From Atrichornis clamosus (lineage: Eukaryota > Chordata > Aves > Passeriformes > Menuridae), in contig WBMZ01000382.1 of assembly GCA_013400975.1 (NCBI GenBank), forward strand, positions 20,376-84,375: DNA of 64,000 nucleotides, read 5' to 3'. Positions 13,386 to 27,600 of this stretch are shown in pieces; within the stretch, counting starts at the first letter, position 1, and the number at the start of each line of letters is the position of its first letter. Made by a program: the position numbers and the translations under genes. Under the pieces are notes generated by a model. The model saw only the letters and a program-made list of their open reading frames with translations, ran no database searches and was not told the origin of the DNA.

Positions 13386-16300
13386 CCATTTACTCACACC
13401 TGTAGCACACATACACCATCTAGTCAGACTTTATAAATTAAGCTTTTATTACAAAGTTCTATTTATGAAGCTATTCTGAATCATGATACCTTTTTTCTAG
13501 AAAGAAGTTTTAAAGTTTTGCCTTTTCACACAGTGAAGAAAGGAATTATTTTCCCCTCTCTCCCTTCTTCCTGCCACTGCTTTTCCATAAACTCTTCTGC
13601 ACAGCTATGTCTGTTTGCTTTAATTATTCCCTCAATCTCTCTCTCTTCTTGAAGAATCAAAAAAATGTTCTGAAGAAAACCACAGATTTAAACAGAAGTC
13701 AACAGAAAAGCACCAGTTCTGGGATCATTCAACTCCTTAAGCATCAGTTTGAAGCTGTCTGCCTAAGACTTATTTTAACTCCTTAGAGCAGACCTACTGA
13801 TGGCAAGACCAAATACTCATTTTCATCCCAGTGATACACATATTTCTCTTTTCTTTTAAATTAGAAATTACTGTGACGAAAAAGCCTAAGATGATACTTA
13901 CTGCAAATAATTAACCGCTCGGGATTTAATACATCTCTCTGCAAATGTTTCTCTCATATCAAGCCCTTTGGCACATTGAGAAGGGAGGTAGACCAAATAG
14001 TAAAATTAGTTTGGTCATTGCAAGGTGGGGGAAGAGGGCCCAGATGAGATGTAAATTCCCACTTCAAACTGAGGAACAATTTCTCTCAGCTTTGTAACAT
14101 CACATAGCACATTTTAATAATCTGAAACACTTTAAAAGGCATGATTTTGCAACATAATCTTGAGTGAACTTCAAGTACCAACAAAAACAAAATATCTTCA
14201 GGGAATCTGAAAGTCATCACGTGCTTTAGCCATTTTCACATATGGCATTTATTCAAATCCTGAAGAAGCTTTTTATTCCTATATCAGAATTATTATTATT
14301 TCAAGAAATGTTTTGCTGAAAAAATAGGGAGAACCACCAACTGCTATGTTACACTTTGAGCTGAAGTGTGAGCCTTCACAGGAAAAGTTACCAGTAATTT
14401 TCAGACTTCTAGCAAGGTGATACTCTGAAACTCTTCTCAGCTTTAACCCACTTCCACTATTCCAGAATAGTTCCAATATATTTTTTTGTTAAAGTAAGAG
14501 ACTAAACACTTTAAAACTACTCCTTAAATATAAAGATATTTTTAAGATCTCTTCCTCTCCTTTTTGCTCCAGTTCCATGGTTTTGCCATTGCTTGTATTT
14601 CTGATTTAGCCTTTCTAAGAAGCACTTTGATCACACATTTGGCTCTTTACTTGAGCTCTCCCACATCAGAACATACTGCTTTGGTCTTCAAAAACAGTTT
14701 GCTAGAAACTGAAATGACTTAAAAATATACATGGCTGCAAAGCATTAGATTAATACTGGAGTACAGGAAAGCAGAATGCTGTATTCTAATGAGTTGGCAG
14801 GTTGTTCATGATCAAGATAAATTTCATACTCTAGTTGACACATTTTCAAATGTTAATGTCCTCTAGAGGAATAAACTGTGTTGTAATGACTGGAATAATG
14901 GCTTCAAAGGTGAGCATTTGGCTTATTACGGTTTCAAGCCCAGGCACTCAATATACATAGGTGTTAGGCTACGCACTTTACAAAAAGGAAATAATTATGA
15001 TGGTACAATGAAAAAAGATGAGGTTTACAGAAAAGAGATTGTGAAGAAGGTCTCAATCACAGAGAGAACAACCTCCTTCATCAGTGTGAAACAATAGCTA
15101 ATCAAGTACTGTACATAACATAGCAGACAAGCACTTGCAGGCATCCCAAGAGCCGAAGTTCTGGATAATCGCAGCAAGTGTCTTAGTGGTTGCATGGTTT
15201 CAGCAGAAGTAAAATTCCTGTATCCTGCTTCTTCTCACCCACCCTTTCCCCTCCATACATACCATGAGCTTGTTTGCTCAGGGGAAGGAACAGTCAGATT
15301 GCACAAAAGAAACAAGAAGGAAGAGGAAAGTTGTGCTGTGCATTCAGTCCCATGGAAGCCAGCAACCAATGCCACAAAAGCATCCACTGAGAAGCAACAA
15401 GGACAGTTCTAAGAATTTCCATTTTTGAATTGTTACAAAGGATCTGGATTTTTTATCTTGTGAATCATGAGCTCCTTACAGGCAAGGGCTGTAACTCCAC
15501 ACTTTCCTTTTCCCCTAATGCGCCCACATTCTCTGCCCACAAACATGGACACACACAACTACTAAAGCCTAAGCCAGCCTAAATATTTGCACAACAAAAA
15601 CAATACCACTGCTCCTATAGAACCAGAATCATTCCCTAGACTTCTTTTTTGTGGGTATACAGTTCCCCTCCAGGTACTTTCTCAACACTCAAAAGTTCCC
15701 ATGCACAGCCACATAGGAGCATTCTCCTCTAACAAGGAGGAGACAATTCTACTTCCACTTCATCCCAAGTGGAATTAACTCAGTTTGCATCTAGTGATGA
15801 TCCCATGGTCATGGACATATCCTGCTTTCCTCTTAACAATGTCTTGTGTTTCAATGTCAAGGATACCATAATAATATATGCCTTCCCAAGAAGGGCAGGA
15901 TCATCTGTTGAGCAGCAGCCATGGCTTTATTTGCTCAGCTATTGCACAAATCCTACCTTTGCCCCCATAACATTGCTTTAAAAGTGTCCTCTGTCAAGAG
16001 TCACTCCGCAATCAATGCTGCCGACCATGTGTCATTAATTAAGTAATTTTACAAAATTAGAAATACAAATCACATTGTTTTCAACCAAAAAAACAATCTA
16101 CCAATTATTCTGCCAACAGAAATGACTTGTAGCTTTTGGCAGGTCTTTCCCCTTTGGCCATTGTTTTCTTAGTTATTAACAAGGTTACAGTTGGTCCTTT
16201 TGATTAAAAAGCTTTTTGGCCAGAATCACTGCTATGGGAAAACGAAACCTGAAATTCAATATGCTTCTAGAATTCTTTTGAAATTTGATCTCAGTACCAA

Positions 16301-19300
16301 TGAGTGAGGAAGGTGAGGGGCCACAGGGGACATATTTTGTAACTTTTACATTTTCATTCCAGCCTAAGACTCTTAAAGATGAGGCATTTAGTACTAGAAG
16401 ATCAAAAAAAAAAAAAAAAGTATTATTTTGGTTCACTAGTCTTCCTGTAGGGTACACACCATATTACTTAGGAGCAGACTGTAACAGCTTTAAACTTCTA
16501 AAAAATATAAATCAGGTTCATGGAGTTTACAAGCTGGGATAAGGCAACACAGTGAGGCTACTGACATGACTCCATGACTCATTCAACCCAGGTTATCCAC
16601 ATAGACCTAGCAGATTCTTTCTTCCTCTGAAGGTAAATAAAATTCAGGACTACAGAATCCATGGCCTTCTTGAACCATAAAAGAATCTATAAACATATAT
16701 AAATATCATTTTTAAATTACAATTTTAATATGACCAAAATAAAACATAATTGATTATAAGAACTAAATTTCAACACAAGACCCGATTCTGCTAAACATAC
16801 CTACAAAATCCATCCTTGTCCTTTAGCATTTAGCACTAAGGGTGCTATGGAAGTAGTTTCATCTTAGAAAGACTACTTAGAAGGTAAAGTGTGTGCAACA
16901 GGGTAGTGCTGTGCTCACACTGGGGTAAATCTTAGTCTCTAGGTCTTCAGCAAAATTAAACTTCCCTGCATATGAGAGCCTATAGGAGTAAGAACAGGCT
17001 TCACTTTCTGTGTAATACTGCAATAAATAATACAAACAAAACAAAACAAAAAAAAAAGCAAAAAAAAAACAAACCAAAAAAACTCCAAAAAATCCCACAA
17101 AAAACCCAACGAAACAACAACTACAACAACTACAACAACAACAAAAGAGGGGCAGTAGAAGACCTGTACTTAGCCTGCTCCTTTCAAAAGGGGTTATTAA
17201 AGCAACGCTTGTGAGAGTCAACATCATAGAGAGGGACAGAAATGTGCAGTAGCAGAAATAAGCAAAAGCGTAAAGAGCATTTCCAGGTTTCTCTATGAAC
17301 TGGCTTGTTCCTGGTACCTCAGATTGGATATTTAAGAAAGTGTGTTAGGCACTCCAGGCTTGGAAGATTTTAAGGCTTGGGTACAATTGACTAAACAATT
17401 CAGAAAATGGTGCACAGGGATATCGGCCCTGCATATCAGCAAAGAATCAAGTCTACCCTTCTCCATTGTTCTGCTTTCTTGTTCCATCAGAGAGAGCAGG
17501 TACAGATAAATCCAAACAGTAACCATGTGAAAACATAATTTTCAAGAAATAGCAGACTAAATCTTTAACAAGACAAACTGAAGGGCGTTGGGTATTTTTT
17601 TCCCCTTTTGAATCTCTCCAATGTTTACAGTCAGTGATTTACCCCAGCTAAACATCTGACACTGAAAAAGAACATAGCACTATTTGTTGTAATTAGAATT
17701 CTAGCAAACAACATATTCCTGTATGCAAGTTACTTCAGCAGCTTTAGGATCTCAACCTTTGCAGTATCACAGTAATAGTCCTGGTTCAGCCACTGTTGGC
17801 TATCTTGGAATTTTTCCCATCCTTAATCATGCAGTTAGAATAAATTCCATTTCTTCTGCTCTGACATGGTGCAAAGGCCTGGGAGTGAACAAAAAAATTC
17901 CTTACCCAAGAAACACTCTTCCAGAGCCAGTTCATTCATGTCAGTCTTGGCAGGGGGAGAGAAGAGAACAAGAATAAAAAGATAAAATAATAATTTTTTT
18001 AAAAAAATCAAGCCCTTCAAAATAAACCCTTCAAAGGGGGATGCTGAAAAGCCAGTGTTGAATGTTACAATTTTGACTGCAGAGACAGCAAGGCTAAAAT
18101 TAAGTTGTGGAGTAGTCTTGCTTGACCTTAGAAGAGAAAGATCATGTATTTCAAGACTTCTCACTATTAGTAAGATTTATGCAATTCTGCACCAGTGACA
18201 CTCACAGAACGTGCATTATGCTTGGCAACAGGCCTGCAATCCAGCCACTTACTCCGTCATGTATTATAATGCAGAAACAGAGTCACACCTGCAAAGTCTA
18301 TGACAAATGACATTTCATTACCTTTGAAGACTGCTGGGCCATTTTCTCAGGTTACATGTCAGCCAGCCCATAACTGTCCTTTCAACAGTCTATCATGAAA
18401 AGAAAGTCACTATAATGTCCCAAATATTTCAGGGAGTAAATACTTCTCAATTTGTTAATGATAAAGTTCTATGTCAATTAGATGTAATGGGATAAAAGCC
18501 TATCATTAGACATCCCAGGCCACGCAAATTTAGCGTGGTATTTCCCATTGCCCATTGTGCCATTTCCCCACCACTCTTTCTTTCTCATATTTATTTAATT
18601 TTGTACTGTTTCAAGTGACTAGCAGAGTGGTCCAGTACATTTCACGCAATCTGCTTTCACGTCAAACAATCTTTCCAGGTATTTCAGTCCCTTGATGATT
18701 TCATGGGATCAACAAATCAAACTGTGAGGTTTTACAAACATGAAATGTCAACAGAAGAATGTAGGATATAACATCTCAGGTGCTTTCTTTCTAAATAGGA
18801 TTCTTTTCTCCCCAGTCTGCCTTAGTTTACTTACAACAACCAAACCTCTTTTCAATCATATATATTACAAATGTATGAGGACACCAGTCTGTGCTGCTGA
18901 TAGAGAAGGGCTTACAAAACAGCTCTTTGTAGAACACACATCAGTGTTTTGCTCACTATGACTTCTGTTGCCCTGAGTAATTGCACTTCTCACTGCTCTC
19001 ATGAAAGGAGAGGTAGCGATTACTTTGACAGTTCTGCTACACCAAGGATCGAGACTCTGACCCAGACTTCCTTGTGAAACTTAATACAGCTTAGACTGAG
19101 GCCTGCAACTGGATCCCACAAGGGTGTAAGGTTCTGCAGGCAGCTGATCCATGGTCAACTCCAGCTCCTGAGGGCATTAACTGCACACCACTGGCCTCAT
19201 AGAAACCTAGGGAGCAAGAAAGCATTCACCCCAGTCCTATAATTACTTCTCTAGCACCTGAGAATCACAGAATGAAAGTCCCAAGTTATTCCTGGTGTGG

Positions 19301-22300
19301 GGAGAGAAACACTTGTAATAAACAGGCAGGCTCCTTTTTTTGCTTGGCCAGATGCAGAAACTGCCTGGAGCAAGAGCCAAGAGTCTGGATCTTCATGTGG
19401 ACAAGCTAGTCCATCAATCTCCACTCAAGCTTATCCTGAAGAAGTTATCAGGAACACCATAACCCTTCACAGTTTAACCGTCCCTTCTGAACGATATCAG
19501 GATGCACATCAGATCACAGCTTATACAGAACACTGTCAGAAAACACCTGTAGATCCTCCCTCAGAATGAGGGCTGGCCCTCTATGCCATCCCATTACACA
19601 TTTAGCTATCAGAGCCTTCCCCTTGCTCTGGGCCTTGCTCAGCCACAGAGGAATTCAAGCAAGCTTAAGCCGCGTGAGCTGCAAAGTCCTAGAGCTGCCA
19701 GGTCTCTGTCGGTATTTGTTGGCTTCTCAAGGAATCATGCTGGCAACATTTATAAGTGTAATAAAAAGCTATTTGCATCTTGAAAGCAAGAAGCAAACAA
19801 AATTTTAATATTCCTTAACTACAACCTCTGGGGCCAACTGGGGACATATTTCTCTTATGAGCACTTTAATTTTGAAGACGCAAATGAATTTGACAAAGTA
19901 TAAACCACCAATGTAGAGAAACAAAGAAATGCAGGTGATAACGTGTCAACACCATGTTGCTATTCCCTAAGGAAAGCAAACTGCATGGGTAAAAGCACAG
20001 CTTTGCAATTGTAAACACACCTACACCTAAAGACTCACACTGCCTACACTGCTCTGTGAGCTGGAAGTTACATCTCATAGCATTTGGAAAAAATATTTGA
20101 AAGCAGCCTGTCATGTACAGATGGCCCATAAAAATTAGTCTTATGTATTGGACTGATTTACTTAAAACAGGCTGTACTATTTTGGATTGGCTCAGAAGAT
20201 TCTAAATCAAACACCATCACAATGATCTAAACTAGGTATTGATTGATTTATGTCCTTTTACCTTAAAACATACTATGGCAGGCTTCATCCATTAATTTTG
20301 TTCTGTTTAGGAGTTTAGGTTTGTGTGTGTCTGTATTACTATTGTATTTCAGCTACATACCCCACAGTAAATAATCTTAATGATCAAATGACAGGCTTCA
20401 TATCTCTCTGAGCAGAGTTCATCTGATTTATTAAAGTGACACCAGACATTTACTCAAGGAGTAAACAGAGCTGACATTACAGGATGATCTCTGAGGGGAA
20501 CGCTACAGGGTAAATGCTGAGGAAAAGGAGGGGTTATGCATTCCATTCCTTTGTATTTCTTGCATATTTTTTTACTTTCTTATTTTTAATATTCATATTA
20601 GTATCTTTTGTGATCTTTAGGCAATAATCTGCAAAAGGGAGTCCTTTTAAACAGTTTTAACTGTCAGTTTTAAACAGAAAAAGAGCAACGGGTTGAATCT
20701 GGAGAAGAATCTGGTCAAACATCTAGAGAAGCCAAATGACTCTTTGTCTGAAATCATAGTCTCAGTGAAACTGTGACTACTTGCTCTGCAGTGGAGTCCT
20801 GCCTTTACAAGGGAGTAATTGAGGAGCTCTGGATAAACCTCCTCACCTCATCTCTAGTGATTACTTAAGAACAGAATTGTTGCTCTTCAACCCCCAAAAA
20901 TATCAAGCAGACTTTCTTGTTAGGATCCTGGGTTTGTATTTGCTAATAAGAACAAAGGGTAACAAGTGGAAAGAGGGGAATAATGTATTACAAATATCAT
21001 ATATTAGAAATGATAAATATTCCAGTCTAACCACAAGTGAAAAATTTTCTCTTATGACATACAAAATGGCATGATTGGAATGACTTGACCCAGCAATTCT
21101 ACCTCTTCTGTGAATGACAGTAAGAAGCTCTGTAGCTCACTTTGAGCAGCCAATTAAATTAAAACTTAAGATAACTATTCCGTTATTTGCATACAAAATA
21201 AGCCTTACCCTCTTCAAATCTGGGACAACATAATATTCTGTTTCAAGACCCTGATCTGGCAACCATCTATCTCCACCCTCAAAAGCCTGAAAACGACACT
21301 CGTAGGAACAAAATTATTTTCCATACTCACTTTACCAACAGTAAAGGAAATGGATTACTGTTGATTCTTAAATCACAACCAAGAGCACAACATATTAAGA
21401 TGCATTTGAAGAGTGGAAACAAAAAGTCAGGGCCAGGAGGGCCACAAAGGACTTCTTTACAGCTTTCAATTTTACAGAGATTATGGTCTGGTGACTGCTG
21501 GGAGAGGATATGCCCTCAGACAATGGAACAATACCCATAGGCAGTACAAAAGGCCAGGTCTGGCACAAGGGACAGTGCAGGAGAAGCGAGAGCACCCAGA
21601 AGGCAACTGTAGGTGGTCTAGTACCATGCAAGCATTTCCTTCTCTCACCTTTTCTCTGAAATATTTCGACAGTCCTTGAACAAAGCTGAAGCAAGGCCAA
21701 ACAGCTCTCATTCTGTCAAAAAGAAAGCACTTCACGCTTGTACAGAGGGAAGAGGAGAAGCCCTTGAAAGTGCTTTATCTTTTCAGCTAAAATTCAGCTA
21801 AAATGGTGCTGAAAAACACAGCTTTGCCATTCAATATTGTTCCATCTGCAACATGGCCCTACACATGAAGGTCCACATCTCCAGCTGCCATAATTCAAAA
21901 TAATGCTCCCTGAGCCAGCAGTGATGTGAACACCACTCATGGCTTCAAACTTAAAGGCCTCACTGCCATAAACACTAAATGCAGCTAGAAAATTATATTG
22001 CACTGCAACCAGCAAGTTAACATGATACTGTCATGAAAAACATCTGTTTCCTGGACTCATCCATCATCAAGGCTTAATAAACTTATAATCAAAATTATAT
22101 CAATTCAAATGATGCTGCCAATCTTTCCTTAATGGATTTAATTTAATAAAATTTTTAAAATTTTCCATGTCTATAGTAGACAACAATAGTAACAATGGAT
22201 TCATAGGGACTGTGGAAAAAAACCCCAGCCTGTTTCCCCATGGCAAAGTGCTCTGTGTACCAGCTGCTACTGGGGCACCATGGAGGGACATACCCTCACA

Positions 22301-24633
22301 GGGCAGAACTGAGCTTACCTGCCCTTTCAGGGAAATGGAGTGAAAAGAGTTAACAACATTCTTTTCCCAATTCAATTTTCTCTGCCACTGGCTGGAATTC
22401 AAGTGTTGTTTGCTGCTGTTTGAGGTGGGTTTGAGGGGTTAAAGAGGGTTAGGTCTCTGCACTCGTAGATAACATTGCAAAGTGTAACACTCATGAGATG
22501 GCAAACTGCTGTTCTCCTTTGGCGATTTGTCTTCCCTTTTCTTCCAATCACTCATGGCAAGGGGCACAGTCCAGTGCTGACTGAAGTTCTGGGCCTCTCT
22601 GCTGAGCTTGAAAAGTCCAACGACTTCTTTCACTAGAAAACAGCATGCACTATTAAAAGTATCCACTAGTAGAAAGGTAAATTAAGTTCTGCATTCAAGG
22701 CAGAGATTCACCTCCAGACCAAGGAGATAAAAGGATTTTGAAAATTATGATGGCAAAACCTAAGCCAAAGTCACTGGGAATTTTGGGACTTGAGATCAGA
22801 GTGTTAGTATGGTATTTTCAGGACCCACATACCAGTTTCTACCAGTTGTAGTTCTAGTTCCTCCATCACAAAGTAAAATCAGGAATAACAGAGATTACAA
22901 TGGCTCCAAACCAGAAAAAAATCACTTCAGTTGGTGCAAAACTGGGTTTTCTATTTAAACTAAAGCAGTACTTAGACACATGAACAAATAGCTTTAAGTT
23001 GCTCACGAGCATATTTTGGTTTGAAATAAGAAAGAGAGCATTAAACCAACAGCTTAAATACAGGAGTACAATCATGGAACAACTTTTTGGGGGCCAATAA
23101 ACCTAACTACTGAAGGATGTTGACAGGATTTTTTAAAAGAACTAGGCAACTCTAATGAACTCCAAAATCATGGTTGCCTAATGAAGAACTTCATGGCCCT
23201 GTCCCAAAATCCATCTTAGTTGTTACACTGATGCCGTTTATGCTGTTACTTGGGAGTATTGTAAGAAGCAGAACAAGTCTAGACACGTTGCTTAAGAAGA
23301 AAAGGGAAGAGGAAAAAGGATAAAAATTCTTTTTTTCTTCATGGATATGCACAAGAGTCTGCTTTCCCTCTTAAAAAAAAGAAAAACAACAACAACAAAA
23401 AAATGGCTAAAGGGTTTGGCAACCAAATTCATTCTTTACAGGGTTTCCTCTGGAAGCTGAGTATTTTGCATTCACACTCCAAGATACAAACAGGGAATTC
23501 ATCTTGGGATTCAGCCAGAGTAATGTTATACCAATAGGTTGATTCAGGAGTAAAATCTTCAAAGAGACCCCAACTGCTGAAATTCTGGACAAAAAAAAAA
23601 GAACAACCAATATGCGAGTAACTACATGGGTCAATGGGCTGTGACTAAAGCCAAAGGGCTTGAATTTGCATTCCGTCTTAATTCAGTGGGGAAACTGGGG
23701 CAGGATGAGTGGATCACCAGAAGTTTTGCTCATGAACTGTAAAACAGAACTCAAGGTCTATTGCCCCCACCAGGATTTCACAATCACTTAATACCAGTGA
23801 TTTCATTAGAGTCACCCTGATTTATTATAAAACAAAATCAAACTTCAGGTTTAAGGAAGCCCTTAAAATAAGTCTTTACTAATACTGTTTTTTATGGTGT
23901 AAATACGCAGGAATCAGTCAGGCTGATGTAAGTTAAAGCAAGATTTGAGACTAAACATGCAAATTTTTCGGACCTGTGATGTGCTTATTAGTTTATGCAC
24001 AGGCATAAAAATCATTAGTGACCAGATGCTAAGTAAAGAATAAACCCTTTGAAAATTAGACTTTGCCTTTCCAGATAAAGTCATAAATTAAAAAAAAAAA
24101 AAAAAAGAAGGTATTTGGGGCTACTATCCTGTGCTGGTGAAACTCAACATCATTCCATTAACAGAAGAACATCTGCTTTTGCTGGCAAGACTGCAGCCCT
24201 TGATCATCTTTTCCCACCCAGCAGGAAGGACTCTAATCTAGACAGGACACTGCACAGATGTGCTCACCTCAGACAACACACCCAGCATGACACATCAGGC
24301 CAGCAGTAACCAAGGAACACAAGGCAACACCTGCTTAGCCCTTCTGGTGAATGTACATCATCCATTCCCAAATAAATGGAAAGCCTTTAGAGCCCACAGA
24401 GCACTAGCTGGAGTCCTGTTCTCCAGTCTGCAGCGGAGAAATGCTGTCCTTTTCCAGTCAGTATTTGCCATCTATCAGAATCCTGAGCAGACGAATAAAG
24501 GACCTAATCTGCTTCTTGCTTACACCACTGCAAATCAGGAGCAAACCTATCCACATTAGCAACCTTCCATGAGTGTAAAACAGGTGTGAGAGTAAAAACA
24601 GGTCTATAAACTCAGCTGAATTTAGAAGTCTTT
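13386..24633. other. Gene-poor intergenic DNA
   Basis: This is 11 kb of AT-rich unique sequence. The only low-complexity patch of note is at about 17028-17156. I found no exons, CR1 or LTR in it. Confidence 0.55.
17028..17156 (+). repeat. A-rich / (CAA)n low-complexity tract
   Basis: It is made of runs of A broken by C, changing into ACAACTACAACAACTACAAC repeats. The Cys/Phe-rich frame on the minus strand here is an artefact. Confidence 0.85.
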
Positions 24634-24661
24634 AGTAATACACTTTAGAAAGTGTATTACT
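24634..24661. repeat. Perfect 13-bp inverted repeat with 2-nt centre
   Basis: AGTAATACACTTT and AAAGTGTATTACT flank AG. This is a near-palindrome able to form a tight hairpin or cruciform. Confidence 0.85.
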
Positions 24662-27600
24662 TTCCAATCTTGCAGAGATTACGTTACATTATTATATACA
24701 TAAACACACACATACACACACACCATTTTTGAAACGTCTCCAGGAAATCAGACAGAAACAAAGCAGAGCATATGGAAATTTAACTGGTTGCTCATAAAAA
24801 GCTGCTAAAATCTGCCAAAGTCAAAAGACATGATGCAGTCTGCTACACAGGCTTGTTAAAAAGAAGTAAGGTAAGAAAAGCAGCATTTTTAACTAGACTA
24901 CCTGACGGGTGGAGCAGCAGTTTTACTTGTCTCAGAAATGCAGTATTTCTGCATTTTTAAAGACTTTGAGAGCTTGGGGTCTTTTTTTACCCCTACAGAA
25001 CCTCGGGAGCAGATTTCTGAGACTTTAAAATAAAAGCTCTTCTCACCGCTGCCTCTTTGATGCTCCTTTGCTGCCACCACGTGGAAAAGAAACGGCAGCA
25101 AAAAAGTGCCGAAAGCGCCTGGAACGGACGCCAAAGGCCTCGTCTCATTCTGTTTTTCTGCTTTCCAGGTTATCCCCTCAGCCACTGCCTCCTCTGGGAT
25201 CACCTGCAGGGATAGGGAGGTGACCGTGCTAACCACAGGGTCACCCCCAGCAAAGCCACCCAGGCAGCCTCCACAGAACTCTATCCATAGCAGAAACTGG
25301 GGAAACATAAAAAGAGAAGTGTTGGAATAACAAATACTTGGTAACACCACACGGCACACCTAACAGACACGGCAAGGAAAGGGCTCCTCAGGCAGTAAAT
25401 ACATTTCCTCAGTAACATACCCCACGCCAAGCTGCTGCTATTCCACTAAGTGACACAGGTGTGCTTAATATAGATATAAATGCAAAGAAAAGTAAATTTT
25501 TTACTTGCAGTTTTTCTTGTAGTGGGAGTGAAGGACAGGTCAACATATGCTGGGAGACAAACACAGCACCTGACAGGCCTGCTCAGGTGAGGGGAGGTGC
25601 CTTCTCAGGCAGCACCACTAACCGCTTCTTACTGATAAGATGTATGAAGTGGTTAAAGGAACAAACATCTGTTTCATTGTATTGTGAATGAATAATTTTG
25701 GGGCAGGAATGCTGCCCACACTTCAGGGGTGCATAGGGCATTGTGGAGAGTGCTGAGGGAGACACTTGGGTGAAGATGCTCCCAAGGAGTCCAACAGTTC
25801 ATATTGGTTTCAAGGGATGTAAACACTGTTCACCTTTGCTTTTAATTTGAACTAATTTAACCTACTATAAGATGTTCTCCTTGTTTTAATACAAGTTGTT
25901 TTGCTACAATTGTAGCAATTACTGTCATTTAGGTAATGTCACACAGATGTGCTCAAGAAGCACAAAGTTGTGAGGAGCCCTAAAGAATTTCTGGCAGTAT
26001 TTCTTTCATTCAATCTAACTTCAGAGGCAGAAGTAGAGCTACACAGTTGAATTATGTTGAAGGTGAACAAAGGAAAGACAGTTGAAAGACTGAAAAAGAG
26101 ATTAAATGGCCTTTAAGTACAAACATAATTTAACATGAGAATTTACACACCTTCTCTGTTGTGCTGTTATCAAACTGAAAAAAAGTTTAAGACTTACACA
26201 AGTAAGCTAAACTACTAAAATAAAGAAGATACATTAAATAAAGAAAAATGACAGATTTCAAAGTTCATGGTTGACTGGTTCATTTTCCAGATGCTTTTCA
26301 AAACCGAAACTCTGTGTTCTGCAGTTATGTCAAAGAAATATTCAGATGGTTTAGCAACATGGGGGCCACAGATGTGTTAATACACGCACTGCCAGCAAAG
26401 TCACTGCAGTTAACACCAGCTGAGAATCAGCTTTTGAATTTTTTGTTGGGTTTTTTCCCTGCTCTTGATGTGATGCTTGAATAGAGTAACTCATTACTAA
26501 TCTTTGCCAGCTGAGGTAATGACTACTGAGGTTCCTGAGGCCAGCAGGCTACCCTGTGCAGGCTTTGTCTTAAATGACTTAGAACCTCAAATTCTTTTAA
26601 TACCATATGAGCTTAACATTATGCATAAACCAAAGGCTTGGCTCAATTTTATCTTGCCTTTTTGCTATGGGAATCTAAGTGTCATGGCATCAGATAACTC
26701 TGCAAGTCAGAAGTCACAGTAGCCAATATCAGAATCTGGCCTCTTTGCATTCTGAAAACCTGTGCAAGAAAATCCAAGGGCAAAATCTGGCCCTTAATTT
26801 TTCTGACAGTACAACCTAGGTGGCAAAAGACAAACAAAACAAAAGTTTTTTTCAAGCTTATTTTGTTCCTGTTAAACTTTATAAGTGGGCCAAGTCTCAA
26901 TCTGGGCAGTTTGCCCTGGTTTCAGGAAAAAGTACAGGTACATCTAGAAATAATAACCTACGCCCAGAAATGACTCATTTACCTACCAAAATTCTTTTAG
27001 GTAATTCTATATATATAAGGAATGAGGTTGAATTCTTAGTCTTTAATGATCTGAGTGTCTTCCAAAAAATAAGATATTTCATTCTACACATCCCAAGAAT
27101 GCATATTAAAAGAAAATGTGAAATGGACCAGACTTCATTTTACCAGTTCAAGCAAGGAGCAGCTCCACAGCTAAAAAAAAATAAGCATACCTCCCTTTAC
27201 CAAACAAACAAACAAACTCAGTATGACAACTATAACCCTTCTACTCTTTATGTTTTGAGACAAAAATTAAAATTTCACAGTTTTAATACATTGAACATAC
27301 TTAAACAGTGAAAAGAGGAACACTCACACTGGAGATACCTCTTAGTGCCACATTTGAGTTAATTCCATTTTAGTTAAACTTGTATAAAACTAAATCCCAG
27401 TGTGATCATAACATAAATGAATCAGATACATATAAGAGCATCCTTTGTCTACACTACTGAAAAATCTGAAATAAAGCTACATTAAAGCAATACTGTTAAA
27501 AATTGCAAAGTTGTACTAGATCTGCAATTCTGCAAATATAGTATGTTACAAAACCCTGTTATCATCTGAGATAAACTGGACTTTGACTATCAAGGCCTTA

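Noticed and set aside
24898..25359. 153-codon minus-strand frame
   Set aside because: Not similar to any protein I know. The GC-richer patch explains the lack of stops, and no exon edges are seen.
26820..27311. 163-codon plus-strand frame
   Set aside because: Lys/Asn/Gln-rich frame in AT-rich DNA, no recognisable domain, no flanking splice or promoter signals. Its length is possible by chance in 64 kb.
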